DNA from: a virus
Strand: one strand, 5' to 3'
IMG/VR virus record: IMGVR_UViG_3300031231_000003
Span: 60,422-124,421 of that record
Length of the DNA: 64,000 bases
This document shows, piece after piece, positions 52,001 through 62,011 of the stretch. Under the pieces are notes generated by a model that saw nothing but the letters and a program-made list of their open reading frames with translations, was not told where the DNA came from and ran no database searches. Positions within the stretch are counted from its first letter, which is position 1; every line of letters starts with the position of its first letter. The position numbers and the translations under genes are program-made.

Positions 52001-52408
52001 ATGTCGCTCAACAACGCATCATCAGGTCTTTTTAACGCCGTCGAATACCAAGCTCCGGGATTTCCCTGGTTGACTTCTAGCGCGGCGAACACGACTCCTT
52101 CGAAGCTCAATTTCTTCAAGGTCACTCGAGGAATCACGGTGCGAAATCTGGGTGCAACACCGTTGCATATCGGGTTCACGCAATTGGGCGTCACCGCAAC
52201 GGGTTCCAATAGGTACACGATTCCCGCTTCTACGTCAGAGCGTCTCGAGATTCGAACCGCAGTGCTTTGGCTTCAGGCTGAATCAGGAACCGCGAACTAC
52301 AGCATTCTTGCCGAGTTAACGTTGATTGATGCAAAAATGATGCCCGAGCTCACTGGATCAACGTTGTCGGGTTCGGGTCAAGGATTTGGGTGGCAAGGTG
52401 TCGGGTGA
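52001..52408 (+). CDS. Virion structural protein
   Basis: 135 residues. FNAVEYQAPGFPWLTSSAAN, GITVRNLGATPLHIGFTQLG, ILAELTLIDAKMMPELTGST: a beta-rich small protein of a type I associate with decoration or fiber-adaptor genes next to tail fibers in large myoviruses. TACTTAC lies 6 bases before the ATG. First gene of the fiber block. Confidence 0.6.
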   Translation: MSLNNASSGLFNAVEYQAPGFPWLTSSAANTTPSKLNFFKVTRGITVRNLGATPLHIGFTQLGVTATGSNRYTIPASTSERLEIRTAVLWLQAESGTANYSILAELTLIDAKMMPELTGSTLSGSGQGFGWQGVG

Positions 52409-52422
52409 TGCAATTTTTTATT

Positions 52423-52441
52423 TAAGTAATTCAATTACTTA
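52423..52441. promoter_or_regulatory. Perfect 19-bp AT-rich palindrome
   Basis: TAAGTAATT-C-AATTACTTA, 9-bp perfect arms around one base, 14 bases after one structural gene and 16 before the next. Contains the TACTTAC box seen before other genes. Could be an operator or part of a promoter; a loop of one base makes a stable RNA hairpin unlikely. Confidence 0.45.
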
Positions 52442-52456
52442 CACGAGGATTCTATA

Positions 52457-52870
52457 ATGGGCGGTGCACTTTACGATAAGGGTCGAGAAGCGTTTCTTGG
52501 TCCAGCAACAGGTCAGATCAATTGGTTCAATGACACGATCAAAGCGTCATTGGTCAGTTCATCGTATGTTCCAGATCTAACCTCGCATCAGTTCGTTCCG
52601 TCAATTCATGCTCACACGGCCTCTCTGACAGCACAAACGGTCGGTTCAAGAACCGTGACTAACGGAGTGGCGGACGGTGACGATGTTTCATTCACTGCGG
52701 TTGCAGCGAACTTCGTGTTCGATTACGTTGCTCTTTTCAAGGACAGTGGTTCACCGAACACGTCACAATTGATTGCGCTGATCAGTGGATCTGGAATGCC
52801 ACTGACATCATCGGGAGCCGATATTTCTATCGTGTGGTCCAACTCAGCGAACAAAATATTCAAGTTGTAA
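52457..52870 (+). CDS. Virion structural protein, tail-associated
   Basis: 137 residues, with ACGAGGATTC as ribosome site. GGALYDKGREAFLGPATGQI, WFNDTIKASLVSSSYVPDL, VTNGVADGDDVSFTAV, FVFDYVALFKDSGS, LIALISGSGMPLT are the pattern of a common phage structural family (ALYDKGREAFLxGxIxWxxDTIKxxLVD). Probably a fiber or baseplate-associated protein. Confidence 0.7.
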   Translation: MGGALYDKGREAFLGPATGQINWFNDTIKASLVSSSYVPDLTSHQFVPSIHAHTASLTAQTVGSRTVTNGVADGDDVSFTAVAANFVFDYVALFKDSGSPNTSQLIALISGSGMPLTSSGADISIVWSNSANKIFKL

Positions 52871-52882
52871 CATACGTAATTC

Positions 52883-55800
52883 GTGTCATTCATAATTGCT
52901 GATTTTGTCAGAGAAACATCTCTAACTACCGGCACGTTCGCAATTCAGCTAAGCGGGTTAAGGTCACCTGGACAAACGTTTTCATCCGTGCTCGCGAACG
53001 GTGACACGCTAGATTACACGATAGCTCATGCTTCGTTGAATGAGTTCGAAACGGGTCTTGGAACGTACGATTCAGGAACGAATTCATTAGCTCGTTCGCT
53101 AGTTTACGCTTCATCGAATGGAAATTCTTTAGTAAATTTCAGTCCAGGTACGAAGAACGTTGATCTAAGCTATCCCGCTGAGCGTATCAAGCAAACTACA
53201 AATAGCATTCTGAATCTATCTGCTTCGGTGACAGCGAGTTTCTTGTCAGCAAGCAATTCGTTATCGTTCACGTCATCATCGTTATCTGTAACGGATCGTT
53301 CAATTCAATCGCAGATCAACTCCGTTTCAACGTCAGCAACTGCAAGCTTTTTGTCCGCATCGAATTCGATCACGACAACCTCTGCATCGATAAACAATAC
53401 AATCACAAACCTCAGAACGCCACAATTCGTTGTGCTTGCAGCAACGGGTGAAACCACGAATGAACGTGTTCTGACGTCAGGTGGGGGCGTGACACTAGCT
53501 GATGCAGGTGCGGGTTCTACGTTGACGCTAGGAATCAATAATTCCATCGTTGCAACGGTCTCGGGAACAACGTTCACTCAATTGACGGGATCCATTCAAA
53601 AAACCGCATCCGGTGTTTCATACCTGGCTGGAAGCCCCGACGTTTTCATCTCTTCGGCCTCAAATGGTCAGATAGGGGTTTCATTAAATCCTTCGTTCAG
53701 TTCTTCTCTCGTCAACGTCATTAATTCCGCGACATCTTCGTTCAATACATTGACATCACGAATCTCCTCCGTAGAAGTTTCTGCGACAGCGTCATTCTTG
53801 TCCGCGTCTAATTCGATTGGGGGACTGAGCTCGAGCGTCGTTCTGTCGTTCGTATCTTCGTCTAACGCTCTTACTGCGGCCTCATCGTCGTTCGTAACGA
53901 CGATCAACAATTTAAGTTCCACCGTCGTTTCTTCGTTCCTGTCTGCATCTAATTCTATTTCTGCGACTTCGGCATCGTTGAGCGTCACCGATCGATTGCT
54001 TTCTCAGTCTTTGGTCAACGTTATCGTTTCGACGACGAGCTCGTTTAACACTCTGACAAGCAGGATTACCTCAGTCGAGGTATCTGCAACCGCAAGTTTT
54101 CTTTCAGCTTCTAATTCAATCAACTCATTGAGTTCAAGCGTTGTCTTGTCATTCGTTTCTTCATCGAACGCTTTGACAACAACATCAGCATCGTTTGCAA
54201 CATCTGAAAGATTATTGTCACAATCTCTAGTTAACGTCATCAATTCTGCGACGTCTTCGTTCAACACGTTGACAAGCAGGATTGCTAGCGTTGAGGTCAG
54301 CGCAACCGCATCATTCTTATCTGCGTCTAACTCGATCACTGCGACATCATCGTCGTTCGTTACGACGATCAACAATTTAAGTTCAACTATTGTCGCTAGC
54401 TTCGTATCTGCGTCAAACGCTTGGATTGACAAGGCTTCGAATCAAACGATGACGGGAAACAAGTCATTTTCGGGCGGTTTGTCTGGCTCGGTTCAGAACC
54501 TATCGAACGGTACTTCGTACCTCGTTGCTGGTACGAACGTTACAATTGCATCGGCTTCGAGTGGACAAGTAACGATCTCTGCTATTTCTGCTGGTTCCGG
54601 TGATCCGAACGCGTCTTATGTTGTGATCGGTCTTACTGGATCACTGAATGCTGAACGTGCATTGACTGCTGGCACGGGATTGTTGTTGACTGATGTTGGT
54701 GTCAATTCGAACGTTACACTCGCGATCACTTCCGAATTCAGTTCATCATTACGGGACGTCATTGCATCGGCAACGTCTTCGTTAAATGTTCTTACTTCAC
54801 GAATCACCTCTGTCGAAGTTTCTGCCACTGCGTCGTTCTTATCAGCATCTAATTCAATCGCTGTGACATCATCTTCGTTTGTGACGACGATCAATAATCT
54901 TAGTTCGACGGTTGTATCATCGTTCCTATCGTCATCAAATGCCACCCAATTAACCTCGGCTTCGTTTGCAACGTCAGAACGCCTTCTTTCGCAATCGCTG
55001 GTTAATGTGATTACCTCTGCAACGGCATCATTTAACACGTTGACATCACGAATCTCCTCCGTAGAAGTTTCTGCGACAGCGTCATTCTTGTCCGCGTCTA
55101 ATTCAATAGGTTCGTTAAGTTCAAGCGTCATTCTTTCATTCGCTTCTTCGTCCACGTCACTACAAGCAACATCAGCTTCGATCAACGGAGCGATCACCAA
55201 TCTTCGAGTACCAAGTTTTGTCACCCTAGGAACGTCTTCTGAGTTATCAAACGAACGCGTTCTAACTCAAGGCGGTGGAATCACGTTGACTGATGCGGGG
55301 GCTGGATCCACAACAACCCTCGGAATCAACAACAATTTGATAGCAACGGTCACAGGATCCACCTTTGCTCAACTTTCGGGTTCCCTTCAAAGGTTAGCAG
55401 ATGGAACTTCTTACCTCGTAGCGGGGGCTGGAATGACAGTCTCAAGTGGTTCGAATGGTCAGATAACTTTAACAACCACGCTCGCTGATCCCGGTGCTGC
55501 GTATGTCTTGATTGGAACGACAGGATCTCTTGCGAACGAGAGAGCACTAGCTGTTGGCGCGGGATTGCTTTTGGTGGACGGTGGGGCGGGTGGAAACGTA
55601 ACTCTATCGATAACGTCTGAGTTCAGCTCATCCCTTAGGGATGTCATTGTATCCTCAACGTCATCGTTGAACGTTTTGACATCGCGAATTGCTTCAGTTG
55701 AAGTATCTGCGACGGCCTCGTTTTTGTCTGCTTCTAATTCAATCGGATCATTGAGCTCAAGCATTGTTCTTTCATTCGTATCAGCGTCGAACTCGTTACA

Positions 55801-58800
55801 ATCAACATCGGCTTCATTTGCAACGTCAGAACGCTTGCTTTCTCAGTCCCTCGTTAATGTTATCGTCTCAACAACTGCAAGCTTTTTGTCTGCTTCAACG
55901 TCAATTACAACGACGTCGGCATCAATAAACTCAACAATCAACGCATTGAGAATTCCTTCGTTCATTGCGCTTGCATCGTCAAACGAGCTAACAAATGAAC
56001 GAACTTTGACTCAAGGCGGGGGTATCACATTAACGGATGCTGGTGCTGGTTCGACGCTAACATTGGGAATCAACAACAACGTTATTTCCACCATTTCGGG
56101 TTCAACATTTTCCCAATTAACAGGTTCCATTCAAAAACTCGCTGACGGAACTTCGTACCTTGTCGCTGGTTCTAACATTACGATTTCATCCGCATCGAAC
56201 GGTCAGATCATGATTTCTTCTCCCACATCGGGAGGCGCCGCTGATCCGGGAGCCGCATACGTTCTAATTGGAACGACGGGTTCACTTGTAAACGAAAGAG
56301 CTTTAGTTGCTGGTACTGGTTTATCGTTGACTGATACTGGTGCTGGCGGAAACGTAACTTTAGCTATTACTTCTGAATTCAGCTCATCGCTGAGAGATGT
56401 CATTGCGTCTTCGACATCCTCATTTTTATCTGCTTCGAATTCAATCACTGCAACCTCATCTTCGTTCGTAACGACGATCTCAAACCTAAGTTCAACGGTT
56501 GTCGCCTCATTTCTATCATCGTCAAATGCATTAACTTTTACTTCCGCTTCGTTCACCAGTACTGATAGATTGTTATCACAATCGCTGGTGAACATCATTG
56601 TTTCGACAACAAGCTCGTTTAATACGCTGACATCAAGAATTGCGTCCGTCGAAGTATCAGCAACAGCATCGTTCCTATCTGCTTCGAATTCAATCGGATC
56701 ATTGAGTTCAAGCGTTATCTTGTCATTCGCATCTTCGTCGAACGCTCTAGCGGCAACATCGTCCTCGTTCGTAACGACGATCTCGAATCTCAGTTCGACC
56801 GTCGTAGCCTCGTTCTTATCGGCATCGAACTCGATCTCCACAACATCAGCATCACTCAGTGTTACCGATCGATTATTATCTCAGTCTCTAGTTAACGTCA
56901 TAATTTCTACAACATCATCTTTCAACACGTTAACGAGCAGGATTGCTTCGGTCGAAGTATCTGCAACAGCTTCATTTTTATCAGCTTCAAACTCAATCAC
57001 TGCGACATCATCGTCGTTCGTAACGACAATTTCAAATCTAAGTTCAAGTGTTGTTACAAGTTTCGTATCCGCATCAAACGTTTGGGTTGACAAGGCCTCG
57101 AATCAAACGATTTCAGGCAATAAATCATTCTCTGGTGGTCTTTCAGGTTCAGTTCAGAATCTATCGAACGGTACGTCGTACATCGTCGCTGGAACGAACA
57201 TAACGATCACCTCTGCTTCAAGTGGTCAGGTAACCATTTCATCAACTGCGACGGGTGGGGGTGCCGATCCGGGTGCAAATTACGTGCTCATCGGAACCAC
57301 AGGATCGCTTGCGAATGAACGAGCCTTAACCGCCGGAAGTGACTTAAATCTAACCGATGCGGGTGCCGGGGGAAACGTAACCATTGGATTGAATCAATCG
57401 TTCAGTTCGTCGTTGGTGAATGTAATCAATTCAGCAACCTCTTCTTTCAATGCATTAACGAGCAGGATTGATTCCGTTGAAGTTTCTGCCACGGCATCGT
57501 TCCTGTCGGCTTCGAATTCGATCGGTGCATTGAGTTCAAGCGTTGCATTATCTTTCATATCGGCATCGAATGCCTTGACAACGACCTCTTCTTCGTTCGT
57601 AACGTCGATCAGCTCCTCGTTTTCAGATTCGATCTTTGCAGGATTGAGAGTTTCGCAATCAACGTTCGATGCGACTGGAAGCGTCTCATCGATTCCAGAT
57701 TCGTACACAACGAATCCCGCGACGCAAACTAACAACCTTCGACGTCCGACGTTTCAATACTCGGACAACGGACAACCTTGTTTAAGGTTCCTCACGAACG
57801 ACACGCTGAGCTGGCCCATAACACCTTCGAATTCTGGAAATCAAAGGTGGGGCGTTGCATTTTGGGTCAAGTTCGATGATCTATCTGGAGTGAAGGCTCT
57901 CTTCACCACAATGACAACCGGCGGTGCTTCCGCGAATCGACTTCGATTCTACCAGCAAACTTCCGGTTTGACATGCGAGATCTACGCAACGTCAGTGGCC
58001 GGCAGGTTCGTGAATGCTGCGAACTGTCTTACTTTGGGTTGGAACTTCGTATCGTTCGAGTACGACTCGTTGCAACCCACAGAAGCTACCAAGGCGGTGA
58101 TCACCGTCAATGGTTCAGCACGTACAACGTCGTTCGGTAATCAAGGCGGGGGCGCTGCGATCGGTGACCTGATCTCGGTCACGGGAACTCATGTCATCGG
58201 TGACATTCAAAATGGAGCGCCCAGCCTTCCATTGAATGGCGTCATCGGTCCGAATTTATTCCTGTTCGGAAGTAAAATGTTCCAAGCAACAACGGGATTG
58301 TTGACGAATCGAGCTCGCCTCCAATTGATGGATTACGAGAAACCGATTGATCTTGCAACGATCCAGCCAGGACTCGTTGATCTCACGACGACGCAATCGA
58401 TCACCGGAAGCAAGACATTTCTGAATGGACTTTCGGGATCATTACAACAATTGTCGGGGGGATCATCGTACCTCGTCGCTGGTACGAACGTAACGATTGC
58501 TTCGGCTTCGAATGGACAGGTAACGATTTCATCAACGGCAACGGGAGGTTCGGGTGATTCGAACGCATCGTACGTCGTCATCGGGTTAACTGGTTCACTT
58601 AGCGCGGAACGTGCTCTTACAGCAGGAACTGGTTTGTCGTTGATCGACGGTGGTGCCAATTCGAACGTTACGTTAGCAATCACGAATGAATTCAGTTCAT
58701 CGTTACGAGACGTCATTGCAACAACAACATCTTCGTTCAATAACTTGACGTCAAGAATTGCGTCGGTCGAAGTTTCAGCAACGGCGAGTTTCCTTTCTGC

Positions 58801-60268
58801 GTCCAACTCAATCGGTGCTTTGAGTTCGTCAGTCGTTGCTTCGTTCCTGTCAAGCTCTAACGCTTTAACATTCACGTCTGCATCATTGAGCGTGACCGAT
58901 CGTTTATTGTCACAGTCACTCGTCAACGTTATAATTTCTGCGACAGCAAGTTTCTTATCCGCGTCGAACTCAATTCAATTACTAAGTTCAAGCGTCGTCG
59001 CTTCATTCCTGTCTTCATCGAATGCTTTAACGTTCACATCAGCTTCTTTACGAGATGCAGACAAATTACTTTCACAGTCGTTGACGAACGTCATTGTTTC
59101 TGCGACCGCATCGTTCTTATCTGCTTCGAATTCGATCGGTTCGTTGAGCTCGAGCGTCGTTTTATCGTTCGCATCCTCATCCGTGGCTTTACAAACTACA
59201 TCAGCATCAATAAATGGAACGATCGCCAATCTTCGAGTTCCCAGCTTCGTAACGTTAGGAACGACAATTGAATTAACGAATGAACGTGTTCTCACACAGG
59301 GTGGTGGAATAACTCTCACTGATGCTGGTGCAGGATCGACCGTAACACTGGGTATCAACAACAACACGATTGCCACCGTTTCGGGAAGCACGTTCACTCA
59401 ACTCTCTGGTTCTCTTCAAAAGTTAGCTAACGGCACGTCATATCTGGTCGGTGGCATCGGCGTCAACGTTACAAGTGCATCTAATGGCCAAATAACGTTG
59501 ACAACAACGGGCACTTTGCTTAGAGCGCCTCAATATTGTTTGACAGGCACTTTGAGTATAATTCATCCCGTCGGTACTAGAATCATCTTTGTCAAAGGAG
59601 TCGGCGGCGGCGGTGCGGGAGGGGGCTCGGCCGCTACCGCTTATACGGGCGGCGCTTGCGGCGGGTCCGCAACATACGCAGAAAAAACAATCACGATATC
59701 ATCGTTAACTTCAACGTACGTGATCGGCGCGGCAGGTGCTGGAGTCTCAGGTGCGGATGGTGGCGACGGGGGAAGTAGCTCGTTTACGAATGGTTCCACA
59801 ACCGTCTCCGTACCTGGTGGTAGCGGTGGATCAATATCATCAACTGCAGCGGGTACTTGGGTCACTGCCGCTGGTGGACCCGGCGGCGGCAATGCTACAA
59901 ATGCTGACTTTTCAATCAACGGACAAAGAGGTGGTTCTTACGTTCGTGATTCCCAAGTAACGCCCGCTCGATGGCACACGGATGCCGGAGGAAGTTGTTG
60001 TTTGGGTAACGGTGGGGCAAGTCAAGCAAGAATTGACAACACGTCAGTTGCTGGCGGAGCTGCGACAGGCTTTGGTTCAGGCGGCGGCGGCCGTCTGCAA
60101 GGTAATTCCGCGGTGGCAAACCCCGGCGCCGCGGGAACTGCTGGTGTATGGATGGTTGAAGAGTATTCTGCTAAAATTAAACGTTTACAAGTAGTTGAAT
60201 TTTTATACGGCCCAGATCATGAAAGAAAGAATGTATTTTGTGTACGCAGATCGAACAGATGTAGGTGA
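52883..60268 (+). CDS. Giant repetitive tail fiber with LamG-like and polyglycine domains
   Basis: 2461 residues from GTG 52883. The N-terminus (FIIADFVRETSLTTGTFAIQ) is an attachment domain. Residues 100-1580 and 1820-2230 alternate two repeats: a coiled-coil-like Ser/Ala unit (SATASFLSASNSI ... SSSVVLSFVSASNAL) and a beta unit (GTSYLVAGTNVTISSASNGQ, LIGTTGSLANERALTAG). A LamG-like domain (about 1590-1800) breaks the array (WGVAFWVKFDDLSG, GWNFVSFEYDS). The end is a glycine-rich domain (GVGGGGAGGGSA ... GVWMVEEYS) like polyglycine-sandwich adhesins of T4-like phages, so receptor binding is inferred. Codons after VEEYS look unlike the rest and may be a shifted end. Confidence 0.75.
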   Translation: MSFIIADFVRETSLTTGTFAIQLSGLRSPGQTFSSVLANGDTLDYTIAHASLNEFETGLGTYDSGTNSLARSLVYASSNGNSLVNFSPGTKNVDLSYPAERIKQTTNSILNLSASVTASFLSASNSLSFTSSSLSVTDRSIQSQINSVSTSATASFLSASNSITTTSASINNTITNLRTPQFVVLAATGETTNERVLTSGGGVTLADAGAGSTLTLGINNSIVATVSGTTFTQLTGSIQKTASGVSYLAGSPDVFISSASNGQIGVSLNPSFSSSLVNVINSATSSFNTLTSRISSVEVSATASFLSASNSIGGLSSSVVLSFVSSSNALTAASSSFVTTINNLSSTVVSSFLSASNSISATSASLSVTDRLLSQSLVNVIVSTTSSFNTLTSRITSVEVSATASFLSASNSINSLSSSVVLSFVSSSNALTTTSASFATSERLLSQSLVNVINSATSSFNTLTSRIASVEVSATASFLSASNSITATSSSFVTTINNLSSTIVASFVSASNAWIDKASNQTMTGNKSFSGGLSGSVQNLSNGTSYLVAGTNVTIASASSGQVTISAISAGSGDPNASYVVIGLTGSLNAERALTAGTGLLLTDVGVNSNVTLAITSEFSSSLRDVIASATSSLNVLTSRITSVEVSATASFLSASNSIAVTSSSFVTTINNLSSTVVSSFLSSSNATQLTSASFATSERLLSQSLVNVITSATASFNTLTSRISSVEVSATASFLSASNSIGSLSSSVILSFASSSTSLQATSASINGAITNLRVPSFVTLGTSSELSNERVLTQGGGITLTDAGAGSTTTLGINNNLIATVTGSTFAQLSGSLQRLADGTSYLVAGAGMTVSSGSNGQITLTTTLADPGAAYVLIGTTGSLANERALAVGAGLLLVDGGAGGNVTLSITSEFSSSLRDVIVSSTSSLNVLTSRIASVEVSATASFLSASNSIGSLSSSIVLSFVSASNSLQSTSASFATSERLLSQSLVNVIVSTTASFLSASTSITTTSASINSTINALRIPSFIALASSNELTNERTLTQGGGITLTDAGAGSTLTLGINNNVISTISGSTFSQLTGSIQKLADGTSYLVAGSNITISSASNGQIMISSPTSGGAADPGAAYVLIGTTGSLVNERALVAGTGLSLTDTGAGGNVTLAITSEFSSSLRDVIASSTSSFLSASNSITATSSSFVTTISNLSSTVVASFLSSSNALTFTSASFTSTDRLLSQSLVNIIVSTTSSFNTLTSRIASVEVSATASFLSASNSIGSLSSSVILSFASSSNALAATSSSFVTTISNLSSTVVASFLSASNSISTTSASLSVTDRLLSQSLVNVIISTTSSFNTLTSRIASVEVSATASFLSASNSITATSSSFVTTISNLSSSVVTSFVSASNVWVDKASNQTISGNKSFSGGLSGSVQNLSNGTSYIVAGTNITITSASSGQVTISSTATGGGADPGANYVLIGTTGSLANERALTAGSDLNLTDAGAGGNVTIGLNQSFSSSLVNVINSATSSFNALTSRIDSVEVSATASFLSASNSIGALSSSVALSFISASNALTTTSSSFVTSISSSFSDSIFAGLRVSQSTFDATGSVSSIPDSYTTNPATQTNNLRRPTFQYSDNGQPCLRFLTNDTLSWPITPSNSGNQRWGVAFWVKFDDLSGVKALFTTMTTGGASANRLRFYQQTSGLTCEIYATSVAGRFVNAANCLTLGWNFVSFEYDSLQPTEATKAVITVNGSARTTSFGNQGGGAAIGDLISVTGTHVIGDIQNGAPSLPLNGVIGPNLFLFGSKMFQATTGLLTNRARLQLMDYEKPIDLATIQPGLVDLTTTQSITGSKTFLNGLSGSLQQLSGGSSYLVAGTNVTIASASNGQVTISSTATGGSGDSNASYVVIGLTGSLSAERALTAGTGLSLIDGGANSNVTLAITNEFSSSLRDVIATTTSSFNNLTSRIASVEVSATASFLSASNSIGALSSSVVASFLSSSNALTFTSASLSVTDRLLSQSLVNVIISATASFLSASNSIQLLSSSVVASFLSSSNALTFTSASLRDADKLLSQSLTNVIVSATASFLSASNSIGSLSSSVVLSFASSSVALQTTSASINGTIANLRVPSFVTLGTTIELTNERVLTQGGGITLTDAGAGSTVTLGINNNTIATVSGSTFTQLSGSLQKLANGTSYLVGGIGVNVTSASNGQITLTTTGTLLRAPQYCLTGTLSIIHPVGTRIIFVKGVGGGGAGGGSAATAYTGGACGGSATYAEKTITISSLTSTYVIGAAGAGVSGADGGDGGSSSFTNGSTTVSVPGGSGGSISSTAAGTWVTAAGGPGGGNATNADFSINGQRGGSYVRDSQVTPARWHTDAGGSCCLGNGGASQARIDNTSVAGGAATGFGSGGGGRLQGNSAVANPGAAGTAGVWMVEEYSAKIKRLQVVEFLYGPDHERKNVFCVRRSNRCR

Positions 60269-60302
60269 ACCTTTAGAGCCCCCGGCGAAAAGCGATATTT
60301 AA
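60219..60302 (+). CDS. 27-residue ORF at the fiber 3' end
   Basis: ATG 60219 to TAA 60302 in another frame than the fiber, acidic (DRTDVGEPLEPPAKSD). It overlaps the last 50 bases of the fiber ORF, whose own end (RKNVFCVRRSNRCR) looks non-coding. Doubtful, but this is the more protein-like frame here. Confidence 0.25.
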   Translation: MKERMYFVYADRTDVGEPLEPPAKSDI

Positions 60303-60305
60303 CTC

Positions 60306-61541
60306 ATGTCTGCGATCGGTACATTTGCAATTGGTACGAGGGCGATTGCTGATCAGAACGATTCAGAGTCATCGATACAAACGTTTTACGCTGAATCAAT
60401 AAATTCAACAGAACGTTTTAATGAACCACGATTCATTTGTACGGTACTTTTTAATTCACTAAATTCGGATGAGATAGTAAATGACGCTAGCGTGTCATCG
60501 CAATCAAGTGCGATAATTTCAAACGTTGGTAACATTGCTAGCAACGAATCTTTCACATCGTTCAACACGATCGTTACATTACATGTTGACTCAATTCGTT
60601 CCGAGGAAAGATTCAACGAAGCGAACGTTTCAACAACGTACGAAATCATCGTTTCCGATCTAGGAAACATTCAAAGTCAGGAGCGCGTAGATTCAGTTAC
60701 TACGGTCGTTACTTTACGCGTCAATTCAATTTCTACAAATGAAGCCGTCAATGATGCGAATGTTTCCACAATTGCGAAGATCGTAGTTTCGAACGCTGGG
60801 GACATTTCAAGTTCTGAAAATATTCAATCGCCCACAATCAGAACGACATTTCATGCTGGATCCATCGAATCAACTGAAAAATTTGATGAAGCAAACGTCT
60901 CAACACCGCCAGTCATCACAATCCCGGTCGTCGGAGGCGTTGCGAGTCTCGAAGCGTTCGAATCGTTCGCCGTAAAACAAACAATACGATTCACTTCGAT
61001 TGATTCTTTGGAAGAATTTGGTGATCTAAGTACAATTTCTAACGTTGGAGTTCAACTCGAATCGATTCCTGGTTCTGAAAACGTTAATGGATTCGCAGTC
61101 AAAACGATAATACACGAACTTTCGGCTGAAAGCGAAGAACGCTTCGGTGAGATTCAAGCCGTATTTGATTCCACGATTTCGAACGTTGGAATCGAGGGAA
61201 GCGATGAAACCTTCGGTGAATTCAATGCTACGGTCGTCTCGGAAGCCGATGATACGAACGTCATCGACATACAAGCAATGTTGCTACGACGTCGTCGATC
61301 CGGTGGATCATCGTCGAGTCACCAACATGAATCCTCTGAAGAAAAGGATCAAATCATTCGTGCGGCAGCCCAATTGATGGAGGTTAACTTGAAACCTCGC
61401 AATGATGTCTCTGGTAAAACGATCATCAAATTTCCAGCGAATCAGGGTAACGCGATGAAAAAACAAAGGATCATCTTTGAAAGATTGGTCGTTAATAATA
61501 TCGACGTGAAAGTTAATTATGTGAGAAGAAGAAAACAATGA
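60306..61541 (+). CDS. Virion protein with about 45-residue beta repeats
   Basis: 411 residues from ATG 60306. It has about six imperfect repeats of roughly 45 residues, each ending in S-x-E-x-[FV]-[NDG] (SEERFNEANVS, TNEAVNDANVS, STEKFDEANVS, SLEEFGDLS), joined by hydrophobic strands. The C-terminus changes to a charged helix (SSEEKDQIIRAAAQLMEVN) and KTIIKFPANQGNAMKKQ. Probably a filamentous beta-repeat stalk attached to the fiber region. Its stop overlaps the next ATG. Confidence 0.55.
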   Translation: MSAIGTFAIGTRAIADQNDSESSIQTFYAESINSTERFNEPRFICTVLFNSLNSDEIVNDASVSSQSSAIISNVGNIASNESFTSFNTIVTLHVDSIRSEERFNEANVSTTYEIIVSDLGNIQSQERVDSVTTVVTLRVNSISTNEAVNDANVSTIAKIVVSNAGDISSSENIQSPTIRTTFHAGSIESTEKFDEANVSTPPVITIPVVGGVASLEAFESFAVKQTIRFTSIDSLEEFGDLSTISNVGVQLESIPGSENVNGFAVKTIIHELSAESEERFGEIQAVFDSTISNVGIEGSDETFGEFNATVVSEADDTNVIDIQAMLLRRRRSGGSSSSHQHESSEEKDQIIRAAAQLMEVNLKPRNDVSGKTIIKFPANQGNAMKKQRIIFERLVVNNIDVKVNYVRRRKQ

Positions 61542-61987
61542 ACGAGAACGATGACATTGAACTTGACTTGATGGAAACCAACGAATTGATCTTCAACGTT
61601 AAGGTTGAAGGTTCGAATACGATTCACGAATCAAGGCTACAAATACGACAAAACGACATTTCGTACACGTTCCATGGCACGAGCGTTGCTGGTGACGAGG
61701 GTAACGTATCGTTCATGATTCCCGAAAGCCTGATGAAGGAGGGGACGTACGAATCAAAGGTTGAGGTCATTGTTGGTAACAAGATCCTCGTTCCGTTGAA
61801 GTTCAATTCCGTTTTCAAGCAAGCGTTGAAGTCAAGCACGGAATTGATCGAAGCGAACGTCAACTTGAATGATTCTATCGTCGTCGAAGCGAAGCACGTC
61901 ATCAACAAGAAACACGTATCAGCGAACAAATCATTGAAGGAACGATTCCTGTCAAAGAAGTCTCGCCAGCCAGTGATTAAACGCTGA
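61538..61987 (+). CDS. Structural or head-core protein
   Basis: 149 residues. NELIFNVKVEGSNTIHESRL, ISYTFHGTSVAGDEGNVSFM, IPESLMKEGTYESKVEVIVG, NKILVPLKF: a beta domain I associate with small structural/prohead-core proteins of large T4-like phages. Then a charged linker and basic end (SLKERFLSKKSRQPVIKR). It overlaps the previous gene by ATGA. Confidence 0.55.
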   Translation: MNENDDIELDLMETNELIFNVKVEGSNTIHESRLQIRQNDISYTFHGTSVAGDEGNVSFMIPESLMKEGTYESKVEVIVGNKILVPLKFNSVFKQALKSSTELIEANVNLNDSIVVEAKHVINKKHVSANKSLKERFLSKKSRQPVIKR

Positions 61988-62011
61988 ACGTTTTAAAGTT
62001 AGAATTTACAC

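Noticed and set aside
53305-59397. Long minus-strand ORFs (e.g. 54616-55224, 56203-56841, 58333-58926)
   Set aside because: They are antisense shadows of the fiber repeats. Their sequences repeat in step with the fiber and have no ribosome sites or protein motifs.
53200-59500. Possible CRISPR or tandem DNA repeat array
   Set aside because: The repeats are coding, of variable length and in frame with the fiber protein; there are no short identical repeats with unique spacers.
52883-60268. Diversity-generating retroelement acting on the fiber
   Set aside because: No reverse transcriptase or template/variable repeat pair was seen in the window.
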